64,000 nt of DNA from Pratylenchus scribneri (taxonomy: Eukaryota > Nematoda > Chromadorea > Rhabditida > Pratylenchidae): assembly GCA_030063045.1 (NCBI GenBank), contig JAQSEB010000018.1:1-64000 (forward strand). Reading direction: 5' to 3'. A program made the translations under genes and the position numbers. The notes beneath the pieces are model-generated. The model searched no databases. It worked only from the letters and a program-made list of their open reading frames with translations, and was not told the DNA's origin. Shown here piece by piece: positions 1 to 13,859 of the stretch; within the stretch, counting starts at the first letter, position 1; every line of letters begins with the position of its first letter.

Positions 1-3000
1 CCGCAAAATCATTTAGAATTATTTTTATGAGTCTAAAAATTAATCTTAAATAGTTTAGCGGATGCCGCAAAATGACTTTAGATATATTTTTATGAGTCTA
101 AAAATTAATCTTAAATTGTTTAGCGGATGCCGCAAAATCATTTAGAATTATTTTTATGAGTCTAAAAATTAATCTTAAATTGTTTAGCGGATGCCGCAAA
201 ATCATTTAGAATTATTTTTATGAGTCTAAAAATTAATCTTAAATAGTTTAGCGGATGCCGCAAAATCATTTAGAATTATTTTTATGAGTCTAAAAATTAA
301 TCTTAAATAGTTTAGCGGATGCCGCAAAATCATTTAGAATTATTTTTATGAGTCTAAAAATTAATCTTAAATTGTTTAGCGGATGCCGCAAAATCATTTA
401 GAATTATTTTTATGAGTCTAAAAATTAATCTTAAATTGTTTAGCGGATGCCGCAAATTCATTAGATTATTTTTATGAGTCTAAAAATTAATCTTAAATTG
501 TTTAGCGGATGCCGCAAAATCATTTAGAATTATTTTTATGAGTCTAAAAATTAATCTTAAATAGTTTAGCGGATGCCGCAAAATCATTTAGAATTATTTT
601 TATGAGTCTAAAAATTAATCTTAAATAGTTTAGCGGATGCCGCAAAATCATTTAGAATTATTTTTATGAGTCTAAAAATTAATCTTAAATTGTTTAGCGG
701 ATGCCGCAAAATCATTTAGAATTATTTTTATGAGTCTAAAAATTAATCTTAAATAGTTTAGCGGATGCCGCAAAATCATTTAGAATTATTTTTATGAGTC
801 TAAAATTAATCTTAAATAGTTTAGCGGATGCCGCAAAATCATTTAGAATTATTTTTATGAGTCTAAAAATTAATCTTAAATTGTTTAGCGGATGCCGCAA
901 AATCATTTAGAATTATTTTTATGAGTCTAAAAATTAATCTTAAATTGTTTAGCGGATGCCGCAAATTGACTAAGATATATTTTTATGAGTCTAAAAATTA
1001 ATCTTAAATTGTTTAGCGGATGCCGCAAAATCATTTAGAATTATTTTTATGAGTCTAAAAATTAATCTTAAATAGTTTAGCGGATGCCGCAAAATCATTT
1101 AGAATTATTTTTATGAGTCTAAAAATTAATCTTAAATAGTTTAGCGGATGCCGCAAAATCATTTAGAATTATTTTTATGAGTCTAAAAATTAATCTTAAA
1201 TTGTTTAGCGGATGCCGCAAAATCATTTAGAATTATTTTTATGAGTCTAAAAATTAATCTTAAATAGTTTAGCGGATGCCGCAAAATCATTTAGAATTAT
1301 TTTTATGAGTCTAAAAATTAATCTTAAATAGTTTAGCGGATGCCGCAAAATCATTTAGAATTATTTTTATGAGTCTAAAAATTAATCTTAAATTGTTTAG
1401 CGGATGCCGCAAAATCATTTAGAATTATTTTTATGAGTCTAAAAATTAATCTTAAATTGTTTAGCGGATGCCGCAAAATCATTTAGAATTATTTTTATGA
1501 GTCTAAAAATTAATCTTAAATAGTTTAGCGGATGCCGCAAAATCATTTAGAATTATTTTTATGAGTCTAAAAATTAATCTTAAATTGTTTAGCGGATGCC
1601 GCAAAATCATTTAGAATTATTTTTATGAGTCTAAAAATTAATCTTAAATAGTTTAGCGGATGCCGCAAAATCATTTAGAATTATTTTTATGAGTCTAAAA
1701 ATTAATCTTAAATAGTTTAGCGGATGCCGCAAAATCATTTAGAATTATTTTTATGAGTCTAAAAATTAATCTTAAATAGTTTAGCGGATGCCGCAAAATC
1801 ATTTAGAATTATTTTTATGAGTCTAAAAATTAATCTTAAATTGGTTTAGCGATGCCGCAAAATCATTTAGAATTATTTTTATGAGTCTAAAAATTAATCT
1901 TAAATAGTTTAGCGGATGCCGCAAAATCATTTAGAATTATTTTTATGAGTCTAAAAATTAATCTTAAATTGTTTAGCGGATGCCGCAAAATCATTTAGAA
2001 TTATTTTTATGAGTCTAAAAATTAATCTTAAATAGTTTAGCGGATGCCGCAAAATCATTTAGAATTATTTTTATGAGTCTAAAAATTAATCTTAAATAGT
2101 TTAGCGGATGCCGCAAAATCATTTAGAATTATTTTTATGAGTCTAAAAATTAATCTTAAATAGTTTAGCGGATGCCGCAAAATCATTTAGAATTATTTTT
2201 ATGAGTCTAAAAATTAATCTTAAATTGTTTAGCGGATGCCGCAAAATCATTTAGAATTATTTTTATGAGTCTAAAAATTAATCTTAAATTGTTTAGCGGA
2301 TGCCGCAAAATCATTTAGAATTATTTTTATGAGTCTAAAAATTAATCTTAAATAGTTTAGCGGATGCCGCAAAATCATTTAGAATTATTTTTATGAGTCT
2401 AAAAATTAATCTTAAATAGTTTAGCGGATGCCGCAAAATCATTTAGAATTATTTTTATGAGTCTAAAAATTAATCTTAAATAGTTTAGCGGATGCCGCAA
2501 AATCATTTAGAATTATTTTTATGAGTCTAAAAATTAATCTTAAATTGTTTAGCGGATGCCGCAAAATCATTTAGAATTATTTTTATGAGTCTAAAAATTA
2601 ATCTTAAATAGTTTAGCGGATGCCGCAAAATCATTAGAATTATTTTTATGAGTCTAAAAATTAATCTTAAATAGTTTAGCGGATGCCGCAAAATCATTTA
2701 GAATTATTTTTATGAGTCTAAAAATTAATCTTAAATTGTTTAGCGGATGCCGCAAAATCATTTAGAATTATTTTTATGAGTCTAAAAATTAATCTTAAAT
2801 AGTTTAGCGGATGCCGCAAAATCATTTAGAATTATTTTTATGAGTCTAAAAATTAATCTTAAATAGTTTAGCGGATGCCGCAAAATCATTTAGAATTATT
2901 TTTATGAGTCTAAAAATTAATCTTAAATTGTTTAGCGGATGCCGCAAAATCATTTAGAATTATTTTTATGAGTCTAAAAATTAATCTTAAATTGTTTAGC

Positions 3001-4670
3001 GGATGCCGCAAATTGACTAAGATATATTTTTATGAGTCTAAAAATTAATCTTAAATTGTTTAGCGGATGCCGCAAAATCATTTAGAATTATTTTTATGAG
3101 TCTAAAAATTAATCTTAAATAGTTTAGCGGATGCCGCAAAATCATTTAGAATTATTTTTATGAGTCTAAAAATTAATCTTAAATAGTTTAGCGGATGCCG
3201 CAAAATCATTTAGAATTATTTTTATGAGTCTAAAAATTAATCTTAAATTGTTTAGCGGATGCCGCAAAATCATTTAGAATTATTTTTATGAGTCTAAAAA
3301 TTAATCTTAAATAGTTTAGCGGATGCCGCAAAATCATTTAGAATTATTTTTATGAGTCTAAAAATTAATCTTAAATAGTTTAGCGGATGCCGCAAAATCA
3401 TTTAGAATTATTTTTATGAGTCTAAAAATTAATCTTAAATTGTTTAGCGGATGCCGCAAAATCATTTAGAATTATTTTTATGAGTCTAAAAATTAATCTT
3501 AAATAGTTTAGCGGATGCCGCAAAATCATTTAGAATTATTTTTATGAGTCTAAAAATTAATCTTAAATAGTTTAGCGGATGCCGCAAAATCATTTAGAAT
3601 TATTTTTATGAGTCTAAAAATTAATCTTAAATTGTTTAGCGGATGCCGCAAAATCATTTAGAATTATTTTTATGAGTCTAAAAATTAATCTTAAATAGTT
3701 TAGCGGATGCCGCAAAATCATTTAGAATTATTTTTATGAGTCTAAAAATTAATCTTAAATAGTTTAGCGGATGCCGCAAAATCATTTAGAATTATTTTTA
3801 TGAGTCTAAAAATTAATCTTAAATAGTTTAGCGGATGCCGCAAAATCATTTAGAATTATTTTTATGAGTCTAAAAATTAATCTTAAATTGTTTAGCGGAT
3901 GCCGCAAAATCATTTAGAATTATTTTTATGAGTCTAAAAATTAATCTTAAATAGTTTAGCGGATGCCGCAAAATCATTTAGAATTATTTTTATGAGTCTA
4001 AAAATTAATCTTAAATTGTTTAGCGGATGCCGCAAAATCATTTAGAATTATTTTTATGAGTCTAAAAATTAATCTTAAATAGTTTAGCGGATGCCGCAAA
4101 ATCATTTAGAATTATTTTTATGAGTCTAAAAATTAATCTTAAATAGTTTAGCGGATGCCGCAAAATCATTTAGAATTATTTTTATGAGTCTAAAAATTAA
4201 TCTTAAATAGTTTAGCGGATGCCGCAAAATCATTTAGAATTATTTTTATGAGTCTAAAAATTAATCTTAAATTGTTTAGCGGATGCCGCAAAATCATTTA
4301 GAATTATTTTTATGAGTCTAAAAATTAATCTTAAATTGTTTAGCGGATGCCGCAAAATCATTTAGAAATATTTTTATGAGTCTAAAAATTAATCTTAAAT
4401 AGTTTAGCGGATGCCGCAAAATCATTTAGAATTATTTTTATGAGTCTAAAAATTAATCTTAAATAGTTTAGCGGATGCCGCAAAATCATTTAGAATTATT
4501 TTTATGAGTCTAAAAATTAATCTTAAATAGTTTAGCGGATGCCGCAAAATCATTTAGAATTATTTTTATGAGTCTAAAAATTAATCTTAAATTGTTTAGC
4601 GGATGCCGCAAAATCATTTAGAATTATTTTTATGAGTCTAAAAATTAATCTTAAATTATTTAGCAGATGC
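1..4670. repeat. Satellite domain 1: AAATAG/AAATTG links, type B units rare
   Basis: In this part nearly all units are type A and the link alternates only between AAATAG and AAATTG. Type B units appear at about 966, 3013 and 4678. The order of the two links after 966 is repeated almost exactly after 3013, which indicates duplication of a block of about 2,047 bp (32 units minus 1 bp) with a few units lost in the second copy. Unit 2 (65-129) is unusual: it is 65 bp long and mixes type A and type B features. Confidence 0.8.
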
Positions 4671-7600
4671 CGCAAATTGACTAAGATATATTTTTATGAG
4701 TCTAAAAATTAATCTTAATTAGTTTAGCGGATGCCGCAAAATCATTTAGAATTATTTTTATGAGTCTAAAAATTAATCTTAAATAGTTTAGCGGATGCCG
4801 CAAAATCATTTAGAATTATTTTTATGAGTCTAAAAATTAATCTTAAATAGTTTAGCGGATGCCGCAAAATCATTTAGAATTATTTTTATGAGTCTAAAAA
4901 TTAATCTTAAATAGTTTAGCTGATGCCTCAAAATCATTTAGAATTATTTTTATGAGTCTAAAAATTAATCTTAAATAGTTTAGCGGATGCCGCAAAATCA
5001 TTTAGAATTATTTTTATGAGTCTAAAAATTAATCTTAAATAGTTTAGCTGATGCCGCAAAATCATTTAGAATTATTTTTATGAGTCTAAAAATTAATCTT
5101 AAATAGTTTAGCTGATGCCGCAAAATCATTTAGAATTATTTTTATGAGTCTAAAAATTAATCTTAAATAGTTTAGCTGATGCCGCAAAATCATTTAGAAT
5201 TATTTTTATGAGTCTAAAAATTAATCTTAAATAGTTTAGCTGATGCCGCAAAATCATTTAGAATTATTTTTATGAGTCTAAAAATTAATCTTAAATTATT
5301 TAGCGGATGCCGCAAAATCATTTAGAATTATTTTTATGAGTCTAAAAATTAATCTTAAATTATTTAGCGGATGCCGCAAATTGACTAAGATATATTTTTA
5401 TGAGTCTAAAAATTAATCTTAATTAGTTTAGCGGATGCCGCAAAATCATTTAGAATTATTTTTATGAGTCTAAAAATTAATCTTAAATAGTTTAGCGGAT
5501 GCCGCAAAATCATTTAGAATTATTTTTATGAGTCTAAAAATTAATCTTAATTAGTTTAGCGGATGCCGCAAAATCATTTAGAATTATTTTTATGAGTCTA
5601 AAAATTAATCTTAAATTATTTAGCGGATGCCGCAAAATCATTTAGAATTATTTTTATGAGTCTAAAAATTAATCTTAATTGGTTTAGCGGATGCCGCAAA
5701 ATCATTTAGAATTATTTTTATGAGTCTAAAAATTAATCTTAAATTATTTAGCGGATGCCGCAAAATCATTTAGAATTATTTTTATGAGTCTAAAAATTAA
5801 TCTTAAATTATTTAGCGGATGCCGCAAAATCATTTAGAATTATTTTTATGAGTCTAAAAATTAATCTTAAATTATTTAGCGGATGCCGCAAAATCATTTA
5901 GAATTATTTTTATGAGTCTAAAAATTAATCTTAAATAGTTTAGCGGATGCCGCAAATTGACTAAGATATATTTTTATGAGTCTAAAAATTAATCTTAAAT
6001 TGTTTAGCGGATGCCGCAAAATCATTTAGAATTATTTTTATGAGTCTAAAAATTAATCTTAAATTGTTTAGCGGATGCCGCAAAATCATTTAGAATTATT
6101 TTTATGAGTCTAAAAATTAATCTTAATTGATTTAGCGGATGCCGCAAAATCATTTAGAATTATTTTTATGAGTCTAAAAATTAATCTTAAATAGTTTAGC
6201 GGATGCCGCAAATTGACTAAGATATATTTTTATGAGTCTAAAAATTAATCTTATTATTTAGCGGATGCCGCAAAATCATTTAGAATTATTTTTATGAGTC
6301 TAAAAATTAATCTTAATTGGTTTAGCGGATGCCGCAAAATCATTTAGAATTATTTTTATGAGTCTAAAAATTAATCTTAAATTATTTAGCGGATGCCGCA
6401 AAATCATTTAGAATTATTTTTATGAGTCTAAAAATTAATCTTAAATTATTTAGCGGATGCCGCAAAATCATTTAGAATTATTTTTATGAGTCTAAAAATT
6501 AATCTTAAATTATTTAGCGGATGCCGCAAAATCATTTAGAATTATTTTTATGAGTCTAAAAATTAATCTTAAATAGTTTAGCGGATGCCGCAAAATCATT
6601 TAGAATTATTTTTATGAGTCTAAAAATTAATCTTAAATTGTTTAGCGGATGCCGCAAAATCATTTAGAATTATTTTTATGAGTCTAAAAATTAATCTTAA
6701 ATTATTTAGCGGATGCCGCAAAATCATTTAGAATTATTTTTATGAGTCTAAAAATTAATCTTAAATTATTTAGCGGATGCCGCAAATTGACTAAGATATA
6801 TTTTTATGAGTCTAAAAATTAATCTTAATTAGTTTAGCGGATGCCGCAAAATCATTTAGAATTATTTTATGAGTCTAAAAATTAATCTTAATTGGTTTAG
6901 CGGATGCCGCAAAATCATTTAGAATTATTTTTATGAGTCTAAAAATTAATCTTAAATTATTTAGCGGATGCCGCAAAATCATTTAGAATTATTTTTATGA
7001 GTCTAAAAATTAATCTTAAATTATTTAGCGGATGCCGCAAAATCATTTAGAATTATTTTTATGAGTCTAAAAATTAATCTTAAATTATTTAGCGGATGCC
7101 GCAAAATCATTTAGAATTATTTTTATGAGTCTAAAAATTAATCTTAAATAGTTTAGCGGATGCCGCAAATTGACTAAGATATATTTTTATGAGTCTAAAA
7201 ATTAATCTTAAATAGTTTAGCGGATGCCGCAAAATCATTTAGAATTATTTTTATGAGTCTAAAAATTAATCTTAAATTATTTAGCGGATGCCGCAAAATC
7301 ATTTAGAATTATTTTTATGAGTCTAAAAATTAATCTTAAATTATTTAGCGGATGCCGCAAATTGACTAAGATATATTTTTATGAGTCTAAAAATTAATCT
7401 TAATTAGTTTAGCGGATGCCGCAAAATCATTTAGAATTATTTTTATGAGTCTAAAAATTAATCTTAATTGGTTTAGCGGATGCCGCAAAATCATTTAGAA
7501 TTATTTTTATGAGTCTAAAAATTAATCTTAAATTATTTAGCGGATGCCGCAAAATCATTTAGAATTATTTTTATGAGTCTAAAAATTAATCTTAAATTGT

Positions 7601-8417
7601 TTAGCGGATGCCGCAAAATCATTTAGAATTATTTTTATGAGTCTAAAAATTAATCTTGGTTTAGCGGATGCCGCAAAATCATTTAGAATTATTTTTATGA
7701 GTCTAAAAATTAATCTTAAATAGTTTAGCGGATGCCGCAAATTGACTAAGATATATTTTTATGAGTCTAAAAATTAATCTTAAATTATTTAGCGGATGCC
7801 GCAAATTGACTAAGATATATTTTTATGAGTCTAAAAATTAATCTTAATTAGTTTAGCGGATGCCGCAAAATCATTTAGAATTATTTTTATGAGTCTAAAA
7901 ATTAATCTTAATTAGTTTAGCGGATGCCGCAAAATCATTTAGAATTATTTTTATGAGTCTAAAAATTAATCTTAAATTGTTTAGCGGATGCCGCAAAATC
8001 ATTTAGAATTATTTTTATGAGTCTAAAAATTAATCTTAAATTATTTAGCGGATGCCGCAAAATCATTTAGAATTATTTTTATGAGTCTAAAAATTAATCT
8101 TAAATTGTTTAGCGGATGCCGCAAAATCATTTAGAATTATTTTTATGAGTCTAAAAATTAATCTTGGTTTAGCGGATGCCGCAAAATCATTTAGAATTAT
8201 TTTTATGAGTCTAAAAATTAATCTTAAATTATTTAGCGGATGCCGCAAAATCATTTAGAATTATTTTTATGAGTCTAAAAATTAATCTTAATTGGTTTAG
8301 CGGATGCCGCAAAATCATTTAGAATTATTTTATGAGTCTAAAAATTAATCTTAAATTATTTAGCGGATGCCGCAAAATCATTTAGAATTATTTTTATGAG
8401 TCTAAAAATTAATCTTA

Positions 8418-11400
8418 AATTATTTAGCGGATGCCGCAAAATCATTTAGAATTAATTTTATGAGTCTAAAAATTCATCTTAAATTGTTTAGCGGATGCCG
8501 CAAAATCATTTAGAATTATTTTTATGAGTCTAAAAATTAATCTTGGTTTAGCGGATGCCGCAAAATCATTTAGAATTATTTTTATGAGTCTAAAAATTAA
8601 TCTTAAATAGTTTAGCGGATGCCGCAAATTGACTAAGATATATTTTTATGAGTCTAAAAATTAATCTTAAATTATTTAGCGGATGCCGCAAAATCATTTA
8701 GAATTATTTTTATGAGTCTAAAAATTAATCTTAATTGGTTTAGCGGATGCCGCAAAATCATTTAGAATTATTTTTATGAGTCTAAAAATTAATCTTAAAT
8801 AGTTTAGCGGATGCCGCAAATTGACTAAGATATATTTTTATGAGTCTAAAAATTAATCTTAAATTATTTAGCGGATGCCGCAAATTGACTAAGATATATT
8901 TTTATGAGTCTAAAAATTAATCTTAATTAGTTTAGCGGATGCCGCAAAATCATTTAGAATTATTTTTATGAGTCTAAAAATTAATCTTAATTGGTTTAGC
9001 GGATGCCGCAAAATCATTTAGAATTATTTTTATGAGTCTAAAAATTAATCTTAAATTGTTTAGCGGATGCCGCAAATTGACTAAGATATATTTTTATGAG
9101 TCTAAAAATTAATCTTAAATTATTTAGCGGATGCCGCAAAATCATTTAGAATTATTTTTATGAGTCTAAAAATTAATCTTAAATTATTTAGCGGATGCCG
9201 CAAAATCATTTAGAATTATTTTTATGAGTCTAAAAATTAATCTTAATTGGTTTAGCGGATGCCGCAAAATCATTTAGAATTAATTTATGAGTCTAAAAAT
9301 TAATCTTAAATAGTTTAGCGGATGCCGCAAATTGACTAAGATATATTTTTATGAGTCTAAAAATTAATCTTAAATAGTTTAGCGGATGCCGCAAAATCAT
9401 TTAGAATTATTTTTATGAGTCTAAAAATTAATCTTAAATTATTTAGCGGATGCCGCAAAATCATTTAGAATTATTTTTATGAGTCTAAAAATTAATCTTA
9501 ATTGGTTTAGCGGATGCCGCAAAATCATTTAGAATTATTTTATGAGTCTAAAAATTAATCTTAAATTATTTAGCGGATGCCGCAAAATCATTTAGAATTA
9601 TTTTTATGAGTCTAAAAATTAATCTTAAATTATTTAGCGGATGCCGCAAAATCATTTAGAATTATTTTTATGAGTCTAAAAATTAATCTTAAATAGTTTA
9701 GCGGATGCCGCAAAATCATTTAGAATTATTTTTATGAGTCTAAAAATTAATCTTAAATTGTTTAGCGGATGCCGCAAAATCATTTAGAATTATTTTTATG
9801 AGTCTAAAAATTAATCTTAAATTGTTTAGCGGATGCCGCAAAATCATTTAGAATTATTTTTATGAGTCTAAAAATTAATCTTAATTGGTTTAGCGGATGC
9901 CGCAAAATCATTTAGAATTATTTTTATGAGTCTAAAAATTAATCTTAAATAGTTTAGCGGATGCCGCAAATTGACTAAGATATATTTTTATGAGTCTAAA
10001 AATTAATCTTAAATAGTTTAGCGGATGCCGCAAAATCATTTAGAATTATTTTTATGAGTCTAAAAATTAATCTTAAATTATTTAGCGGATGCCGCAAAAT
10101 CATTTAGAATTATTTTTATGAGTCTAAAAATTAATCTTAAATTATTTAGCGGATGCCGCAAAATCATTTAGAATTATTTTTATGAGTCTAAAAATTAATC
10201 TTAAATTATTTAGCGGATGCCGCAAAATCATTTAGAATTATTTTTATGAGTCTAAAAATTAATCTTAAATTATTTAGCGGATGCCGCAAAATCATTTAGA
10301 ATTATTTTTATGAGTCTAAAAATTAATCTTAAATTATTTAGCGGATGCCGCAAAATCATTTAGAATTATTTTTATGAGTCTAAAAATTAATCTTAAATTG
10401 TTTAGCGGATGCCGCAAAATCATTTAGAATTATTTTTATGAGTCTAAAAATTAATCTTAATTGGTTTAGCGGATGCCGCAAAATCATTTAGAATTATTTT
10501 TATGTGTCTAAAAATTAATCTTAAATAGTTTAGCGGATGCCGCAAATTGACTAAGATATATTTTTATGAGTCTAAAAATTAATCTTAAATAGTTTAGCGG
10601 ATGCCGCAAAATCATTTAGAATTATTTTTATGAGTCTAAAAATTAATCTTAAATTATTTAGCGGATGCCGCAAAATCATTTAGAATTATTTTTATGAGTC
10701 TAAAAATTAATCTTAAATTATTTAGCGGATGCCGCAAAATCATTTAGAATTATTTTTATGAGTCTAAAAATTAATCTTAAATTATTTAGCGGATGCCGCA
10801 AAATCATTTAGAATTATTTTTATGAGTCTAAAAATTAATCTTAAATTATTTAGCGGATGCCGCAAAATCATTTAGAATTATTTTTATGAGTCTAAAAATT
10901 AATCTTAAATTATTTAGCGGATGCCGCAAATTGACTAAGATATATTTTTATGAGTCTAAAAATTAATCTTAATTAGTTTAGCGGATGCCGCAAAATCATT
11001 TAGAATTATTTTTATGAGTCTAAAAATTAATCTTAATTGGTTTAGCGGATGCCGCAAAATCATTTAGAATTATTTTTATGAGTCTAAAAATTAATCTTAA
11101 ATTGTTTAGCGGATGCCGCAAAATCATTTAGAATTATTTTTATGAGTCTAAAAATTAATCTTGGTTTAGCGGATGCCGCAAAATCATTTAGAATTATTTT
11201 TATGAGTCTAAAAATTAATCTTAAATAGTTTAGCGGATGCCGCAAATTGACTAAGATATATTTTTATGAGTCTAAAAATTAATCTTAAATTATTTAGCGG
11301 ATGCCGCAAAATCATTTAGAATTATTTTTATGAGTCTAAAAATTAATCTTAATTGGTTTAGCGGATGCCGCAAAATCATTTAGAATTATTTTTATGAGTC

Positions 11401-13653
11401 TAAAAATTAATCTTAAATAGTTTAGCGGATGCCGCAAATTGACTAAGATATATTTTTATGAGTCTAAAAATTAATCTTAAATTATTTAGCGGATGCCGCA
11501 AATTGACTAAGATATATTTTTATGAGTCTAAAAATTAATCTTAATTAGTTTAGCGGATGCCGCAAAATCATTTAGAATTATTTTTATGAGTCTAAAAATT
11601 AATCTTAATTGGTTTAGCGGATGCCGCAAAATCATTTAGAATTATTTTTATGAGTCTAAAAATTAATCTTAAATTGTTTAGCGGATGCCGCAAATTGACT
11701 AAGATATATTTTTATGAGTCTAAAAATTAATCTTAAATTATTTAGCGGATGCCGCAAAATCATTTAGAATTATTTTTATGAGTCTAAAAATTAATCTTAA
11801 ATTATTTAGCGGATGCCGCAAAATCATTTAGAATTATTTTTATGAGTCTAAAAATTAATCTTAATTGGTTTAGCGGATGCCGCAAAATCATTTAGAATTA
11901 ATTTATGAGTCTAAAAATTAATCTTAAATAGTTTAGCGGATGCCGCAAATTGACTAAGATATATTTTTATGAGTCTAAAAATTAATCTTAAATAGTTTAG
12001 CGGATGCCGCAAAATCATTTAGAATTATTTTTATGAGTCTAAAAATTAATCTTAAATTATTTAGCGGATGCCGCAAAATCATTTAGAATTATTTTTATGA
12101 GTCTAAAAATTAATCTTAATTGGTTTAGCGGATGCCGCAAAATCATTTAGAATTATTTTATGAGTCTAAAAATTAATCTTAAATTATTTAGCGGATGCCG
12201 CAAAATCATTTAGAATTATTTTTATGAGTCTAAAAATTAATCTTAAATTATTTAGCGGATGCCGCAAAATCATTTAGAATTATTTTTATGAGTCTAAAAA
12301 TTAATCTTAAATAGTTTAGCGGATGCCGCAAAATCATTTAGAATTATTTTTATGAGTCTAAAAATTAATCTTAAATTGTTTAGCGGATGCCGCAAAATCA
12401 TTTAGAATTATTTTTATGAGTCTAAAAATTAATCTTAAATTGTTTAGCGGATGCCGCAAAATCATTTAGAATTATTTTTATGAGTCTAAAAATTAATCTT
12501 AATTGGTTTAGCGGATGCCGCAAAATCATTTAGAATTATTTTTATGAGTCTAAAAATTAATCTTAAATAGTTTAGCGGATGCCGCAAATTGACTAAGATA
12601 TATTTTTATGAGTCTAAAAATTAATCTTAAATAGTTTAGCGGATGCCGCAAAATCATTTAGAATTATTTTTATGAGTCTAAAAATTAATCTTAAATTATT
12701 TAGCGGATGCCGCAAAATCATTTAGAATTATTTTTATGAGTCTAAAAATTAATCTTAAATTATTTAGCGGATGCCGCAAAATCATTTAGAATTATTTTTA
12801 TGAGTCTAAAAATTAATCTTAAATTATTTAGCGGATGCCGCAAAATCATTTAGAATTATTTTTATGAGTCTAAAAATTAATCTTAAATTATTTAGCGGAT
12901 GCCGCAAAATCATTTAGAATTATTTTTATGAGTCTAAAAATTAATCTTAAATTATTTAGCGGATGCCGCAAAATCATTTAGAATTATTTTTATGAGTCTA
13001 AAAATTAATCTTAAATTGTTTAGCGGATGCCGCAAAATCATTTAGAATTATTTTTATGAGTCTAAAAATTAATCTTAATTGGTTTAGCGGATGCCGCAAA
13101 ATCATTTAGAATTATTTTTATGTGTCTAAAAATTAATCTTAAATAGTTTAGCGGATGCCGCAAATTGACTAAGATATATTTTTATGAGTCTAAAAATTAA
13201 TCTTAAATAGTTTAGCGGATGCCGCAAAATCATTTAGAATTATTTTTATGAGTCTAAAAATTAATCTTAAATTATTTAGCGGATGCCGCAAAATCATTTA
13301 GAATTATTTTTATGAGTCTAAAAATTAATCTTAAATTATTTAGCGGATGCCGCAAAATCATTTAGAATTATTTTTATGAGTCTAAAAATTAATCTTAAAT
13401 TATTTAGCGGATGCCGCAAAATCATTTAGAATTATTTTTATGAGTCTAAAAATTAATCTTAAATTATTTAGCGGATGCCGCAAAATCATTTAGAATTATT
13501 TTTATGAGTCTAAAAATTAATCTTAAATTATTTAGCGGATGCCGCAAATTGACTAAGATATATTTTTATGAGTCTAAAAATTAATCTTAATTAGTTTAGC
13601 GGATGCCGCAAAATCATTTAGAATTATTTTTATGAGTCTAAAAATTAATCTTA
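8418..13653. repeat. 2,618-bp tandem duplication inside the satellite
   Basis: Private variants recur with one constant offset of 2,618 bp. The short GG link is at 8541 and 11159, a body deletion giving TTAATTTATGAG is at about 9281 and 11899, and an isolated GAG to GTG change is at 10503 and 13121. Matching extends from about 8418-11035 to 11036-13653, with roughly 120 bp more shared beyond it. The step equals 41 units minus 6 bp, as expected when a few short units lie inside. This is higher-order repeat structure caused by a block duplication rather than unit-by-unit slippage. Confidence 0.85.
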
Positions 13654-13859
13654 ATTGGTTTAGCGGATGCCGCAAAATCATTTAGAATTATTTTTATGAG
13701 TCTAAAAATTAATCTTAAATTGTTTAGCGGATGCCGCAAAATCATTTAGAATTATTTTTATGAGTCTAAAAATTAATCTTAAATTGTTTAGCGGATGCCG
13801 CAAAATCATTTAGAATTATTTTTATGAGTCTAAAAATTAATCTTAATTGGTTTAGCGGA

